Notes: a model not told the origin generated them from the letters alone. DNA of 64,000 nucleotides from Butyrivibrio sp. XPD2002 (GCF_000423945.1 NZ_AUIY01000016.1:86121-150120), one strand, 5' to 3'; counted from the first letter of the stretch, positions 53,924-63,604 are shown. Made by a program: numbers and translations.

Positions 53924-54673
53924 ATGGAGAAAAAAGCGATAAAGGACATGCTTGAGCAGGTCGCTGAGGGGAAGCTGAGTGTTGATGATGCTCTGTTAAA
54001 GCTTAAGGAGGCTCCCTATGAGGATCTTGGTTTTGCCAAGCCTGATTTTCACAGGGGACTTAGACAGGGAGCAGCTGAGGTTATTTATGGAGCAGGCAAA
54101 ACTCCATCTCAGGTTCTGGAGATAACGAAAAGGCTTCGGGAACATGGTCAGAAAACAGTTCTTATTACCAGAATGAAGGAAGAAGCAGCAGAGCTTCTAA
54201 AGCAGAATATAGCTGATTTTACCTATGACGAACTAAGCCACATAGGCATAGCGGGAGAGATACCTGAAAAGGACGGAAAGGGTAAAATCGTTGTGGCCAC
54301 AGGCGGAACAAGTGATATGCCTGTTGCGGAGGAAGCTGCAAAGACCGCAGAGGTTTACGGCAATGAGGTTGTAAGACTCTATGACGTGGGCGTTGCGGGA
54401 CTCCACAGACTCCTGGGACATATGGATGATATTATGTCAGCAAGAGTTATTATCGCCATAGCAGGAATGGAGGGAGCACTTGCAAGTGTGATCGGCGGCA
54501 TGGCAGATTGTCCTGTAATTGCTGTTCCTACAAGCGTCGGCTACGGTGCTTCCTTTGGAGGTGTGTCAGCGCTTTTGTCCATGCTGAACTCCTGTGCCAG
54601 CGGAGTCAGCGTTGTGAATATAGACAACGGTTTTGGTGCAGGATATCTGGCCTCCATGATCAATCATCAATAA
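53924..54673 (+). CDS. larB: Nickel-pincer cofactor biosynthesis protein LarB
   Basis: 249 residues. LarB carboxylates nicotinic acid adenine dinucleotide in synthesis of the lactate-racemase cofactor. DLGFAKPDFHRG in the N-terminal half and the PurE-like C-terminal half (VATGGTSDMPVAEEAA, IAIAGMEGALASVIGG, VPTSVGYGASFGG) identify it. AAGGGG precedes the start. larC and larE are not adjacent and no larA is visible in the window. A terminator follows. Confidence 0.92.
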   Translation: MEKKAIKDMLEQVAEGKLSVDDALLKLKEAPYEDLGFAKPDFHRGLRQGAAEVIYGAGKTPSQVLEITKRLREHGQKTVLITRMKEEAAELLKQNIADFTYDELSHIGIAGEIPEKDGKGKIVVATGGTSDMPVAEEAAKTAEVYGNEVVRLYDVGVAGLHRLLGHMDDIMSARVIIAIAGMEGALASVIGGMADCPVIAVPTSVGYGASFGGVSALLSMLNSCASGVSVVNIDNGFGAGYLASMINHQ

Positions 54674-54683
54674 GAAAATGAAA

Positions 54684-54726
54684 CGCCGCCAAGGGCATAT
54701 ATAAATGCTCCTGGCGGCGATTTTTA
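54684..54726. terminator. Terminator between larB and the convergent kinase
   Basis: CGCCGCCA (54684-54691) and TGGCGGCG (54712-54719), extended inward by imperfect pairing, followed by ATTTTTAAG. Confidence 0.8.
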
Positions 54727-54734
54727 AGAACTAT

Positions 54735-57206
54735 TCAGAATTTTGAAAGAAGCTTATTATACTGACAATACATATCAAGCAGTTCGCTTGTATGCTCTCT
54801 GATATAGTCGATGTCGTTTGCTTTTCCGGCGGTCTCCAGGTCCTTGGCTTTTTCGGACAGGTCATGTGCTCCGATTATATTAGCAGAGCTCTTAAGGGCG
54901 TGGACCTTAATGGTGTAGTTAGTGATATCCTCCCGGAAATAGAGCTCTTCAATTTCATCTGCCTTTTTATCAATTGAATTCTTAAATATCGTAAGAGCTT
55001 CAATGAATAATTCCTCGGAGCCTGCGTATTCAATTCCGCGTATGATATCAAGAATACCATCATCCTGAAGCTTTTGAAGATCCGGTGATTTGATCTGATA
55101 TTCAGCTTCAGATGTATCGTCATCACCTGATTCGTCAGGGACTCTGCTTTCAAGAATCTTATCTGCCGGAAGGAATTTAAGCAGCATGGCTTCAAGTATT
55201 TTTCCATTAACAGGCTTTTCAAGGTATTCATCGAAGCCTGCCTTTATAAACATATCCCTGGCATCATCCACAGTATTGGCAGTAAGTACTATACATACAC
55301 TGTAGTAGTTAATGTTGTGGAGGTCACCTTTTATGCGGTTTAGAAGCTCAATACCATCCATCTCTGGCATGCGGTAATCAAGAAGAAGGATGTCATACTT
55401 TGTGTTTTCAAGCATTGTCAGTGCCTGTTTGCCACTGAGAGCGGTGTCTATCTTCATCTGAGTGGGAGCAAGAAGACCTGTTATTACGGTAAGGTTGATC
55501 TCGGTGTCATCAACTATGAGAACCTTGGCATCAGGTGCAATAAAGCTGGCGCTGTAATTGCCCTTCTTTGTGACAATGTCCCTGGCTGTTTCATTGTAAT
55601 CGCCAATCTTTTCCCAGGTAGAAACCTTCTGGCTTACTGTAAATGAGAAGGTACTTCCCGAACCATAGACGCTATGGACTTCAAGGGTACTGTTCATTGC
55701 ATCAAGGATCTGCTTTACGATACTCATGCCAAGACCAGTGCCTTCGATAGTCTTATTTTTATCCTCATCAAGTCTCTCAAAGGCAGTGAATAATCTGTCG
55801 ATTTCACTCTTTTTCATTCCGATACCGGAGTCCTCAACAGTAATAGTAAGGTCGATGGTATCTTTCCCTGTTTTGGAATAATCGATAGTCAGATGAACAT
55901 AGCCCTTGGCTGTGTATTTTACGGCGTTTGTAAGAAGATTTATGATGACCTGTTTAAGTCTTGTCTCATCACCTACAAGTTCATCCGGAATAGATTTGCT
56001 GACAGTTACCTTATAGGTCAGTCCCTTAGCTTCAGCACGATTTTTTATCATCACGTTCACATCGGTGATAATACTTGAGAGATTATAAGGCTCATTTCTC
56101 AGCTTTAGCTTGCCGGCTTCCATTCTGGAGAAGTCCAAAATATCGTTTACCAGACCAAGAAGAGAAGTTGCTGATCTGTTAATGCTGTAAGCATACTGCT
56201 GGATATTGTTGTCAGTTGTCTCTCTTGAAATCATCTCACCCATGCCCATGATAGTGTTTATGGGAGTGCGTATCTCGTGGGACATATTTGCAAGGAACAT
56301 GGATTTTGCTTTAGACGCATCCTCAGCAATTTTCTCTGCTCTTCGGAGCTTTTTATTTTCAAACGCTATCGCTATGACAACCAGTAAAGATACGCCTACG
56401 ATAAGGCCGTATTGGTATATGTAATCAAAGAAGCTGTACTTGTAGAGATTTCTGGTGGTATAGTCCAGAACAATTGCCTGTTTACGGGTTTCAGGTATTT
56501 TCCCTATGCCCTCGTTAAGTCTTGTGATTATGCTGTTGCCCTTGGGGGTATCTAATGTTCCTGCCCTGAAATCCATGGAGAACATTGAAGCCGGATGGAG
56601 AACCAGATTGGAGTAGGCCGGTTTTTTAAGGACATAGCTCCACACGTATGAGTTGTGCAAAAGCGCATCCACCTTGCCGGATATAAGTGAACTCACACAT
56701 TCAGACATGGTATCGTACAGAGTTATCTCGATTCCCGGATAGAGGTTCTTTACTGTTTCAGCACCGCCGCCAAGAGATTTGAGCATACCTACCTTGAGAT
56801 TCCTGGGGTCACTGATCTGCTTATTATTTACTGTTACAAGTGTAAATGGGGTCTGTGTCAGATTTTCAGAGACGATGGATTCCTCGCCCTTTGCGCTGGA
56901 AATAGCACTTCCAAAGGGCATGATAAGATCATATTCGGGGTTGTCCAGTGACTCTTTAAGGTTCGCTTCTTTAAGTGGTTTGAATTCGGTCGAATACCCT
57001 GCTTCCTCAGCGGCGCAGCGCATCAGATCAACGCCGATACCAACGATTTCTCCGTTGTCATCAGTATAAAAAACGGGGCAACGATCCACAGGGACTCCTA
57101 CAACTAAAGTCTCGTCACTTTTTTCTGTAGCAAAGACCGCATTGGAAGTGAAGCATAGCAATATGAAAATTAGAATAATCGCTGAAAAAATGTGGTATCT
57201 TTTCAT
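54735..57206 (-). CDS. Hybrid histidine kinase with periplasmic solute-binding sensor domain
   Basis: 823 residues. Signal peptide (1-27), a type 3 extracellular solute-binding domain (about 33-255; LVVGVPVDRCPVFYTDDNG, PFGSAIS, VDALLHN), one membrane helix (about 265-285), HisKA with H310 in SHEIRTPINTIMGM, HATPase (DSGIGM, GTGLGMSIV), receiver with VDDTEIN and D610 in LLDYRMPEMDG, and a C-terminal Hpt with H769 in VHALKSSANI. The sensor domain usually binds amino acids or small organic ligands (BvgS/EvgS type). It is a stand-alone gene on the minus strand, divergent from the 693-aa gene. It lacks the extra C-terminal segment seen in the kinases at 2138 and 34563. Confidence 0.94.
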   Translation of the reverse strand: MKRYHIFSAIILIFILLCFTSNAVFATEKSDETLVVGVPVDRCPVFYTDDNGEIVGIGVDLMRCAAEEAGYSTEFKPLKEANLKESLDNPEYDLIMPFGSAISSAKGEESIVSENLTQTPFTLVTVNNKQISDPRNLKVGMLKSLGGGAETVKNLYPGIEITLYDTMSECVSSLISGKVDALLHNSYVWSYVLKKPAYSNLVLHPASMFSMDFRAGTLDTPKGNSIITRLNEGIGKIPETRKQAIVLDYTTRNLYKYSFFDYIYQYGLIVGVSLLVVIAIAFENKKLRRAEKIAEDASKAKSMFLANMSHEIRTPINTIMGMGEMISRETTDNNIQQYAYSINRSATSLLGLVNDILDFSRMEAGKLKLRNEPYNLSSIITDVNVMIKNRAEAKGLTYKVTVSKSIPDELVGDETRLKQVIINLLTNAVKYTAKGYVHLTIDYSKTGKDTIDLTITVEDSGIGMKKSEIDRLFTAFERLDEDKNKTIEGTGLGMSIVKQILDAMNSTLEVHSVYGSGSTFSFTVSQKVSTWEKIGDYNETARDIVTKKGNYSASFIAPDAKVLIVDDTEINLTVITGLLAPTQMKIDTALSGKQALTMLENTKYDILLLDYRMPEMDGIELLNRIKGDLHNINYYSVCIVLTANTVDDARDMFIKAGFDEYLEKPVNGKILEAMLLKFLPADKILESRVPDESGDDDTSEAEYQIKSPDLQKLQDDGILDIIRGIEYAGSEELFIEALTIFKNSIDKKADEIEELYFREDITNYTIKVHALKSSANIIGAHDLSEKAKDLETAGKANDIDYIREHTSELLDMYCQYNKLLSKF

Positions 57207-57525
57207 GACAAATACCGTCCTTTCAAGACACCAAAATGTACGTGCCTGTAAAAGGTTAATGGTAACGATATTTCGTAAGTATAATTCTCTAAAAATATCA
57301 TATCAGTAATATGTTTTTTTATTCTTTAGTTTCCATTAAATTTCAATTAAATATGTTTTTTTATAAATTATTCACCGGTATTTTTAATAATCTTTTAATA
57401 CAATGCTTATAGTTATTTACCCTGAAATTTATCAGTTTTTTTTAAAATATAAGTACAGGATGTATCATTGCGCAGAGTATTAATTGTTATCAATTTTCCG
57501 TTAAGTGATTGAAAGGAACTGCAGA
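57207..57525. other. A+T-rich divergent promoter region
   Basis: 319 bp between divergent genes with long T runs and A+T content well above the flanks; it must carry both promoters. No palindrome or known RNA element stands out. Confidence 0.5.
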
Positions 57526-59607
57526 ATGAAAAAGGGGTTAGTTGTGGGATTATCTATAATGGCCTTAATAGGATTCTGTATTGCTATTTTTTACCAGATA
57601 GCTCATATTGACGAGCCCGTGGTGAAAAAGAGCATTGTTTCCAGGCGCACGAACATCGTTGATTTCTTCAAGGTCGCCGTATCGGATGAGGATACCACTT
57701 TAACTGAAAATCTGGAGATAGAGGATGAGTATACTCCTCTCGCTTCAGGCATTGAAGACGAGGTGCCGGGGGATGGAAACCGCGTCAATAATTCCAATCC
57801 GAATGCAAAAAAGGAGATCGAGTCCTCACAGATTATCTCGTTCTATTGCACCTTTTCTACCTTGTACGAAGAGGGAGTGCTCACTATGGGAAAAAAGCAA
57901 TGGAAGCTGAGGGCTGATTATGACGGCACAACCGTTAGAGGAAGCTACCTTGCCTACGACTCTTCCACAAAGGATGAGAGACGATTCGAGGCAGGGAAGG
58001 CCTTTATGGATTACCTTATGGACATAATAGATACCTATGATCTTGCATCCTATAACGGACTTGATAATGAGATCAGGGGAATCTCTGATGAATATGGTGC
58101 AACCTTAAGCGTAATGTTTGAATCTGGAGAGAATATTTACGCCAGTGACAACGAAGAGAATTTCCTTCCCCTTGAGGCTGAGGATGCCTTTGTACAGCTC
58201 TTTGCAAGTGCCTGCGCCAAGGGAAGTGATCTCATAGGCCTGTCAGTGTCTTCACAATATGAGGACGTGACCCTTAGAGAGGGAAAAGGCCATATTCTGT
58301 TCCCACTGCTACACATAGGAAGGATGGATGCCTTCGGAAAAATAAACGAGCTGAAGTACCCTGTAGAGGAGGAGCTTCGCGAAGCCATAAATAATATCAA
58401 CTGCTTCGAGATGGACATGGCCATGGCTGCAAAAGATAGCTTTGAAAACGGCAGAAAGGGAAGGGAGCTCTACTATGAAAGTGAAAGCTTTGTCACGAGA
58501 AATGACTCCGAGGTTATCTCCTTGTATATTAGGGAAAAGAGACAGATAGACCTTGATCAGACGGAAGAATCTGTATCCTACAGGACTTATAATGTGGATT
58601 CTGTCACAGGAAATATTCTGCTGTTTTCAGATGTGTTCAGGGATCTTAATCAGCTTCCAAATCTGATAGATAGCTCCCTTAAGGCGATGTACCCCAGGAA
58701 GAAGTTTTTCGAGGAGAGCAGTGACCGTATCAGGAAATCCATCATGGAAGGTAACGGTGATGTGTGCTTTTCACTTGCTAATGGCTTTGTTCATATTTTC
58801 ATAAATGCAGGTGTTGTGGATGATGAGCCGGAGGGCTATCATCTGTCGCTTTCCTTCGAGGATAATCCTAAGCTTATCAGCAATTTCTATGGACAATGTC
58901 CCGATAAGACCTTCACCAGACTGGATTACGATACCGATTATTACGTAAAGGGCGGCATCAAATTCAGGATGGAATGTGACATAAATGAGGATGATGTTAA
59001 GTGGCGTGGCACCGCCGGTGGAAGAACCTTTGAAACACCATTTTACGGATATGCACCGGATGTGTATCTCACATCTACGAAGGATGGGAGCTTCCTTTAT
59101 GTGAATGTGCCTACGGGTGATGTGAGCTTTTATGGAATGGTCTATGAGATAACCGATAAGGGACTCAGGATCCCTGAGGACAATGGTGACCTGGGACTTT
59201 CAATACTTCCTGAGACTACACTTGATCCGGACTATGTGCTTATGCATGTAAACGAGGTTATAGACGGACCTGTCTGCTTCATGTATCCGACAGGAGCATA
59301 CATGATCGATAACGATGGCTTCCCTGTTCCTGCAGCGAAGGAGTACAAGCTTTCCGGAGGAAAGCTGAAAATACGGGAGAGTGGAAGATATAATCCCAGG
59401 AACTCCTCGGATGCGCTAAGCTCAGGTGGAATGTTCTATGTGGCAGAGGGCACGGAGGTTACGCCTTATGCGTCAGACCTTCAGAATTACATAGACTTCA
59501 TAACGGTTGGAGAGGAAGAGAGCAGAACCATACGTTTTGTAATAAACGAATTTTCACCCAATATGAAGCTTGATAATTTCGGTGGCCTTGATAAGGTATT
59601 CGAATAA
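57526..59607 (+). CDS. Membrane-anchored protein with RsiV-like DUF3298 region
   Basis: 693 residues from ATG 57526 (GAAAGGA upstream; an in-frame ATG 21 bp earlier lacks a site). One N-terminal membrane helix (about 5-25) anchors a large outside domain. Residues about 330-480 (SEVISLYIREKR, FSDVFRDLNQLPNLI) match, from memory, the DUF4163/DUF3298 pair found in anti-sigma factor RsiV. The rest is not recognised. No partner sigma factor gene is adjacent. Inference: an envelope protein with a ligand-binding role. Confidence 0.78.
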   Translation: MKKGLVVGLSIMALIGFCIAIFYQIAHIDEPVVKKSIVSRRTNIVDFFKVAVSDEDTTLTENLEIEDEYTPLASGIEDEVPGDGNRVNNSNPNAKKEIESSQIISFYCTFSTLYEEGVLTMGKKQWKLRADYDGTTVRGSYLAYDSSTKDERRFEAGKAFMDYLMDIIDTYDLASYNGLDNEIRGISDEYGATLSVMFESGENIYASDNEENFLPLEAEDAFVQLFASACAKGSDLIGLSVSSQYEDVTLREGKGHILFPLLHIGRMDAFGKINELKYPVEEELREAINNINCFEMDMAMAAKDSFENGRKGRELYYESESFVTRNDSEVISLYIREKRQIDLDQTEESVSYRTYNVDSVTGNILLFSDVFRDLNQLPNLIDSSLKAMYPRKKFFEESSDRIRKSIMEGNGDVCFSLANGFVHIFINAGVVDDEPEGYHLSLSFEDNPKLISNFYGQCPDKTFTRLDYDTDYYVKGGIKFRMECDINEDDVKWRGTAGGRTFETPFYGYAPDVYLTSTKDGSFLYVNVPTGDVSFYGMVYEITDKGLRIPEDNGDLGLSILPETTLDPDYVLMHVNEVIDGPVCFMYPTGAYMIDNDGFPVPAAKEYKLSGGKLKIRESGRYNPRNSSDALSSGGMFYVAEGTEVTPYASDLQNYIDFITVGEEESRTIRFVINEFSPNMKLDNFGGLDKVFE

Positions 59608-59712
59608 AAGGGAAATTGCCTTGCGAAGGGATATAATTTATTATTATTGGGTACCGGGTGCAGGTCACGCCGATACCCAATTTGCTATTCTGATTTTTTT
59701 ATAGGTGGGAAA

Positions 59713-60786
59713 ATGAATCTTAGACTACAAATCCAGAAACAGAACTATGATGAGATAGTCGAAAAATACGCAGAGGTTCAGAAAATAGCTACTGAGCTTT
59801 TAGCTACTGAGCTTGAAAAAGCGAACATCAATATCATGCAGCTTCCAAGCAGAATTAAGAGCTGGGAATCTGTCGAGGATAAGCTTGTAAAAAAGCCCGA
59901 CAGATATTCCAATGTTGAGGACTTAAATGACCTTCTTGGGCTTCGCGTAATCTGTTTTTTCCTGTCCCAGGTTGATGAGGCAGGCGAGGTTGTAAAGAAG
60001 ATATTTGATGTGGATCTTGAGCACTCGGACGACAAGCGTTTGAGTCTTCCGCCGGAGGCCTTTGGCTATCTCTCTTTACATTTTCAGTGCACGCTGAGGA
60101 AGGATATGGGATACCCGGAGGAGCTTACTAATCTTGTGTTTGAGATTCAGCTAAGGACTATTCTTCAGCATGCCTGGGCAGAGATCGAGCACGACCTTGG
60201 TTATAAGACTGTCCTTGAAATTCCCAGATATGTCCGCCGTGAGTTCGCCAGCATAGCAGGGCTCCTTGAGGTGGCAGATGATTCCTTCGAGACTATAAGG
60301 AACCAGCTTGGAATCTATGAGACCGAGACTCTTCAGGGAATCCACGATGATACTGCAGAGCAGATGACTCTTGATATACTCACTCTTAACGCCTTCATGG
60401 AATACAGTCAGGCCATGAACAATCTCTATGAGGATATGGCTAAGCTCACAGGCGGTAAGGTAATTCTTGTTGGCGCTGAAGCTTATCTGTCCATGCTGGT
60501 GGAGTTCGGAATCGAGACCCTTGGTGGTCTCCATAAGCTTGTAAGCGAGGAGCACGATCATGTACTTCTCTTATTAAACCACGCTCTTCAGTTCTCTGAT
60601 CTTGAGGAGATAACCTCCAACGCAGCACTGTTCTATCTCTTTAGAGCCAAGATGGTCTGGGGAGATTACACCGAGAAGGAGATCAGGGATATCTATTATG
60701 CATTCTCTGAGGATATGAAGAAGGCGGAGAACAATACAAGGATAATTATGGGACTGAGAGACGAGTTTGGCGGATTGTGTAAGTAG
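59713..60786 (+). CDS. RelA/SpoT-type (p)ppGpp synthetase domain protein
   Basis: 357 residues from ATG 59713 with AGGTGGG upstream. The synthetase domain (about 30-210) has LGLRVICFF, AFGYLSLHF (YxSxH), and EIQLRTILQHAWAEIEHDLG, the (p)ppGpp synthetase core. There is no HD hydrolase, TGS or ACT domain, so it is a small-alarmone-synthetase type with an additional C-terminal helical region of about 150 residues. Such enzymes make pppGpp/ppGpp from ATP and GTP/GDP. It is a single gene; nucleotide synthesis genes in the window are likely targets of the alarmone in general. Confidence 0.88.
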   Translation: MNLRLQIQKQNYDEIVEKYAEVQKIATELLATELEKANINIMQLPSRIKSWESVEDKLVKKPDRYSNVEDLNDLLGLRVICFFLSQVDEAGEVVKKIFDVDLEHSDDKRLSLPPEAFGYLSLHFQCTLRKDMGYPEELTNLVFEIQLRTILQHAWAEIEHDLGYKTVLEIPRYVRREFASIAGLLEVADDSFETIRNQLGIYETETLQGIHDDTAEQMTLDILTLNAFMEYSQAMNNLYEDMAKLTGGKVILVGAEAYLSMLVEFGIETLGGLHKLVSEEHDHVLLLLNHALQFSDLEEITSNAALFYLFRAKMVWGDYTEKEIRDIYYAFSEDMKKAENNTRIIMGLRDEFGGLCK

Positions 60787-60835
60787 GTAGTCTGTCAGCT
60801 TGCGGGAGTTATTTGTATTTTTTGAATATGTGCAG

Positions 60836-61220
60836 GCGCGAACAAATTTTTTTGCATGTTGTATTACGCCGGTTTGGTGAATTCTGTGGGAATTGGGCTA
60901 CTTGATGGCTTGGGCTTTGGGCGGCGTTCAACCTGTGGTTTGATTTGTTCGCGAATAGACGTAATGGCTACCTGAAGATTTTACCCGCATGGTAACCGGT
61001 AGAAAGATTTGTCCGCAGATAGACGTAACGACTATCTGAAGATTTTCCCTGCAGGGTAATCAATAGAAAGACAAGTTCGCGAATAGACGTAATCGCTGCC
61101 GGAGTGCAGTGCCCGCATGGTAACCAATAGAAAGATTTGTCCGCAGTTAGACGTAATGGCTATCGGAACACATTCTCCGCAGGCAGTCGGAATAGACTAT
61201 AAACATATATAGACGTAAAA
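60836..61220 (+). repeat. Array B of the 64-bp repeat family (five units)
   Basis: The core AGACGTAA(T/C) starts at 60957, 61021, 61085 and 61149 (64 bp apart), and a final AGACGTAAAA at 61211 (62 bp). Units share CCCGCATGGTAACCAATAGA, AAGATTTGTCCGCAGAT and the core with the units of array A. Near the left edge GCGCGAACAAATTT (60837-60850) is an inverted partial unit. The last unit ends 52 bp before the start of a lipoprotein gene. Confidence 0.85.
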
Positions 61221-61271
61221 TCTTCTGAGAATATACGCAGGAGTAAATATATATTATAAAGAGGGATAAGT

Positions 61272-62768
61272 ATGAGAAGAAAAGATTATATTGCAGGGAC
61301 AGCATTATTACTTGCATTAAGTGTTGCAGGATGTGGAAGTAACGTGCCGGGAGCAACAACAGAATCTTCTGAAGCAGGACAGAGTACAGAGGCTGCTACG
61401 GAAGAATCAAGTGATATAACGCAGGCGGAAGCTACGGATGATTCAGACGCTGAAGATGAAGCTCCTTCAGAGGAGCAGGAACCGGAACAGCTTGATGCAT
61501 TGGATGGAGTTTTTAAGATTGCCTATAAGACAGAGCAGGTGAAGTATGAGGGAAGCAAGAAGTTTGCAGATCCTTCATTGGATGATAGCAATGGTGTCCT
61601 ACTAGATGGACAGTATGTAGCACTTCTAATGGATGAACAATACGCAGACGCTTTTCCTAAGCTGTATGAAACCATCAGCAGCAAGGCCAGTGACAAGATA
61701 AACAATGTAGGTGATGTGGCTAAAGAGGCAAAAGAGCAGGCTGTAAGTGACTATGAAGAAGCAATTGATAACGGCTATGGCTTCATGGGACATTATTACT
61801 ATAAGGAGAACATGAGAATATCCCGCGCGGACAACACAGTTCTTAGCATAGTAAACAGCTTTGACGAATTCTATGGCGGTTTCCATAACCTGTACAATGA
61901 GCTGGGCTGCACCTATGACACCCAGACCGGAGCTGAGCTTAAGCTGGATGAGATAGTAAAGTGCTCGGAAGAGGAGCTTGATAAGATTCTTGCAGATGAG
62001 CTTCATGCTACAGAGGTTGATGAGAATCAGTTCATGGGGCTGGAGGATTCTTTAGCCCATTATAAATACAATCCTGATACCTCTAATAATGACGATTATG
62101 AGAAGTCGCAGTTTCCATACAACTGGTACCTTGGCGGCGACGGATTACATTTCATTTTCAATCCTTATGAGCTGACATCATACGCGTTTGGAGCTTCAGA
62201 CGTGGTCATCGGCTATGATGAGTATGAAGGCATTATTGATGAAAAATTCGTGCCTGACACGGATGGCGGATATATCAACGCTGAGCATACCTTTGTCGCA
62301 GAGGAAGGAAATGGGGACGCAACAGAGGGTATAAACATAAGCTTTGTAAAAGATGGCGAGTATCAGGAAAACTATACTCCTGCCAAGGCAATCATCCTTA
62401 CTCTTGATGGCAAGTCAGCGACTATTGAGAAAAAGTGCAATGTAACATACGATTTTGCTGATTACTATTATGTTCACAGAAAAGATGGAACCACATTGAT
62501 TTATCTGATTCTTCCCGAGGATGATGATTGCTATGATCTGTTAGTTTTTGATATTACAGACGGAACACCCAAGGCTGTAATATCAGGAACCTACAGGAAA
62601 AATGCAGAAGAACTTGATAATGGCTTCAAGGCTTATAAGGCATTCACAGATCCTGAAAAAGAGTATGAGGAGCAGATGGGAGACACTGAGATAGACGCTG
62701 CTGATATCCAAAGTGATAGCTCCGAGGACGCAGGTGATTCTGAGGAAGCTGCAGACTATAAAGGTTGA
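61272..62768 (+). CDS. Lipoprotein with RsiV-like DUF4163/DUF3298 region
   Basis: 498 residues. The signal peptide ends in a lipobox (SVAG-C), an E/S/T-rich linker follows (about 25-75), then a region about 80-330 with DUF4163/DUF3298 features (NTVLSIVNSFDEFYGGFHN, YDTQTGAELKLDEIV), and an acidic C-terminal tail. It resembles the outside part of the protein at 57526-59607. The ribosome site is GAGGGATAAGT; the leader holds the last unit of array B. A terminator follows. Confidence 0.85.
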   Translation: MRRKDYIAGTALLLALSVAGCGSNVPGATTESSEAGQSTEAATEESSDITQAEATDDSDAEDEAPSEEQEPEQLDALDGVFKIAYKTEQVKYEGSKKFADPSLDDSNGVLLDGQYVALLMDEQYADAFPKLYETISSKASDKINNVGDVAKEAKEQAVSDYEEAIDNGYGFMGHYYYKENMRISRADNTVLSIVNSFDEFYGGFHNLYNELGCTYDTQTGAELKLDEIVKCSEEELDKILADELHATEVDENQFMGLEDSLAHYKYNPDTSNNDDYEKSQFPYNWYLGGDGLHFIFNPYELTSYAFGASDVVIGYDEYEGIIDEKFVPDTDGGYINAEHTFVAEEGNGDATEGINISFVKDGEYQENYTPAKAIILTLDGKSATIEKKCNVTYDFADYYYVHRKDGTTLIYLILPEDDDCYDLLVFDITDGTPKAVISGTYRKNAEELDNGFKAYKAFTDPEKEYEEQMGDTEIDAADIQSDSSEDAGDSEEAADYKG

Positions 62769-62789
62769 AAATGGCAAGCTTGCGTCTAT

Positions 62790-62822
62790 AAAGCTCCCGG
62801 AATCCCGGGAGCTTTCTGTATT
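62790..62822 (+). terminator. Terminator after the 498-aa lipoprotein gene
   Basis: AAAGCTCCCGG (62790-62800) and CCGGGAGCTTT (62805-62815) form a perfect 11-bp stem with a short loop, followed by CTGTATT. Confidence 0.8.
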
Positions 62823-62879
62823 ATTGGGCATTATGATACTATTTCATAAACAAAATCCTTTCGGTTTCGTAAGCGGAAA

Positions 62880-62901
62880 CCCACTGCCCTTGGGCGGTGG
62901 G
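62880..62901. repeat. Subterminal hairpin of the IS605-type element
   Basis: CCCACTGCCC and GGGCGGTGGG pair with one wobble around TT. Such imperfect hairpins are the TnpA recognition sites in the IS200/IS605 family. Confidence 0.7.
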
Positions 62902-62926
62902 AGGAGCCTTGTAAATTCGTAAGCCA

Positions 62927-63331
62927 TTAACCTTGGCTTTCGATGTACTTCTGTATGGTAGCTGATGATACTTCGCCAATACTACAAGCAAAATAGCCGT
63001 CCGACCAAAATATCTTATGTTTCCAATAACACTTAGATAAGAAGTTAGGATATTTCTGCCATAGATAATGTGTGGTCTGTTGCTTAATCAACTTAACTAT
63101 ATCGCATACTCTATCCGTGGTGTCGTAGTTTATCAGAAAATGAATATGGTCTTTGTCGGTTTCCATAGCAATGATGCTATAGCCTTTAGAATTACAGATA
63201 TCGTATATATTTTGCTTTACATCGTCAGCGATAGAGCCTTTAAGTATTTGCTTGCGGTACTTCGTAACAAGAACTATATGCACTTTAAGACTATACTTAC
63301 GCCTGTTATGGCGATTATATCTGTTATCCAT
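62927..63331 (-). CDS. tnpA: IS200/IS605-family transposase TnpA (Y1 HUH)
   Basis: 134 residues from the ATG at 63331. VHIVLVTKYRK, the HUH motif DHIHFLI, and the catalytic tyrosine in IQKYIESQG near the C-terminus identify a single-strand transposase of normal length. A longer frame upstream has no ribosome site. The ATG lies 4 bp after the stop of the small DUF551-like gene, so translation is probably coupled. All catalytic residues are intact. Confidence 0.93.
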   Translation of the reverse strand: MDNRYNRHNRRKYSLKVHIVLVTKYRKQILKGSIADDVKQNIYDICNSKGYSIIAMETDKDHIHFLINYDTTDRVCDIVKLIKQQTTHYLWQKYPNFLSKCYWKHKIFWSDGYFACSIGEVSSATIQKYIESQG

Positions 63332-63335
63332 ACCG

Positions 63336-63524
63336 TTATATCTTTGGAGGCGCAGGGAGCGGCATCCAATGTGTAATTGTTCCATCCATCCAGTAATCTT
63401 GATATTCAAAGCGGGAAATGATGATGCGTTGGTCACTATGGAATGGGTCATCATAGGTATGATATGCCAAAACTAACTCTCCGCTATTTTGTAGTTTATC
63501 TGATACTTTAATCCATTTATCCAT
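63336..63524 (-). CDS. DUF551-like small protein inside the IS element
   Basis: 62 residues from the ATG at 63524 with AGGAG 8 bp upstream. MDKWIKVSDKLQNSGELVLAY-type N-terminus and GTITHWMPLPAPPK C-terminus match DUF551, a domain of small phage and plasmid proteins (from memory). It is not part of the standard IS605 gene set. It has the best ribosome site of the tnpA transcript and may drive tnpA translation by reinitiation. Function unknown. Confidence 0.75.
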   Translation of the reverse strand: MDKWIKVSDKLQNSGELVLAYHTYDDPFHSDQRIIISRFEYQDYWMDGTITHWMPLPAPPKI

Positions 63525-63604
63525 GTTAAAATCTCCTATAATCATTTGACTTTCACTAAAAATTATCATATCATATAGTTAGTGAAATAACAATGAGGTA
63601 CACT

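Noticed and set aside
62713..62922. 69-aa plus-strand frame across the lipoprotein end and IS boundary
   Set aside because: It crosses a terminator and the IS hairpin, without a ribosome site.
63068..63376. 102-aa plus-strand frame opposite tnpA
   Set aside because: Shadow of the tnpA gene, whose HUH and tyrosine motifs are intact.
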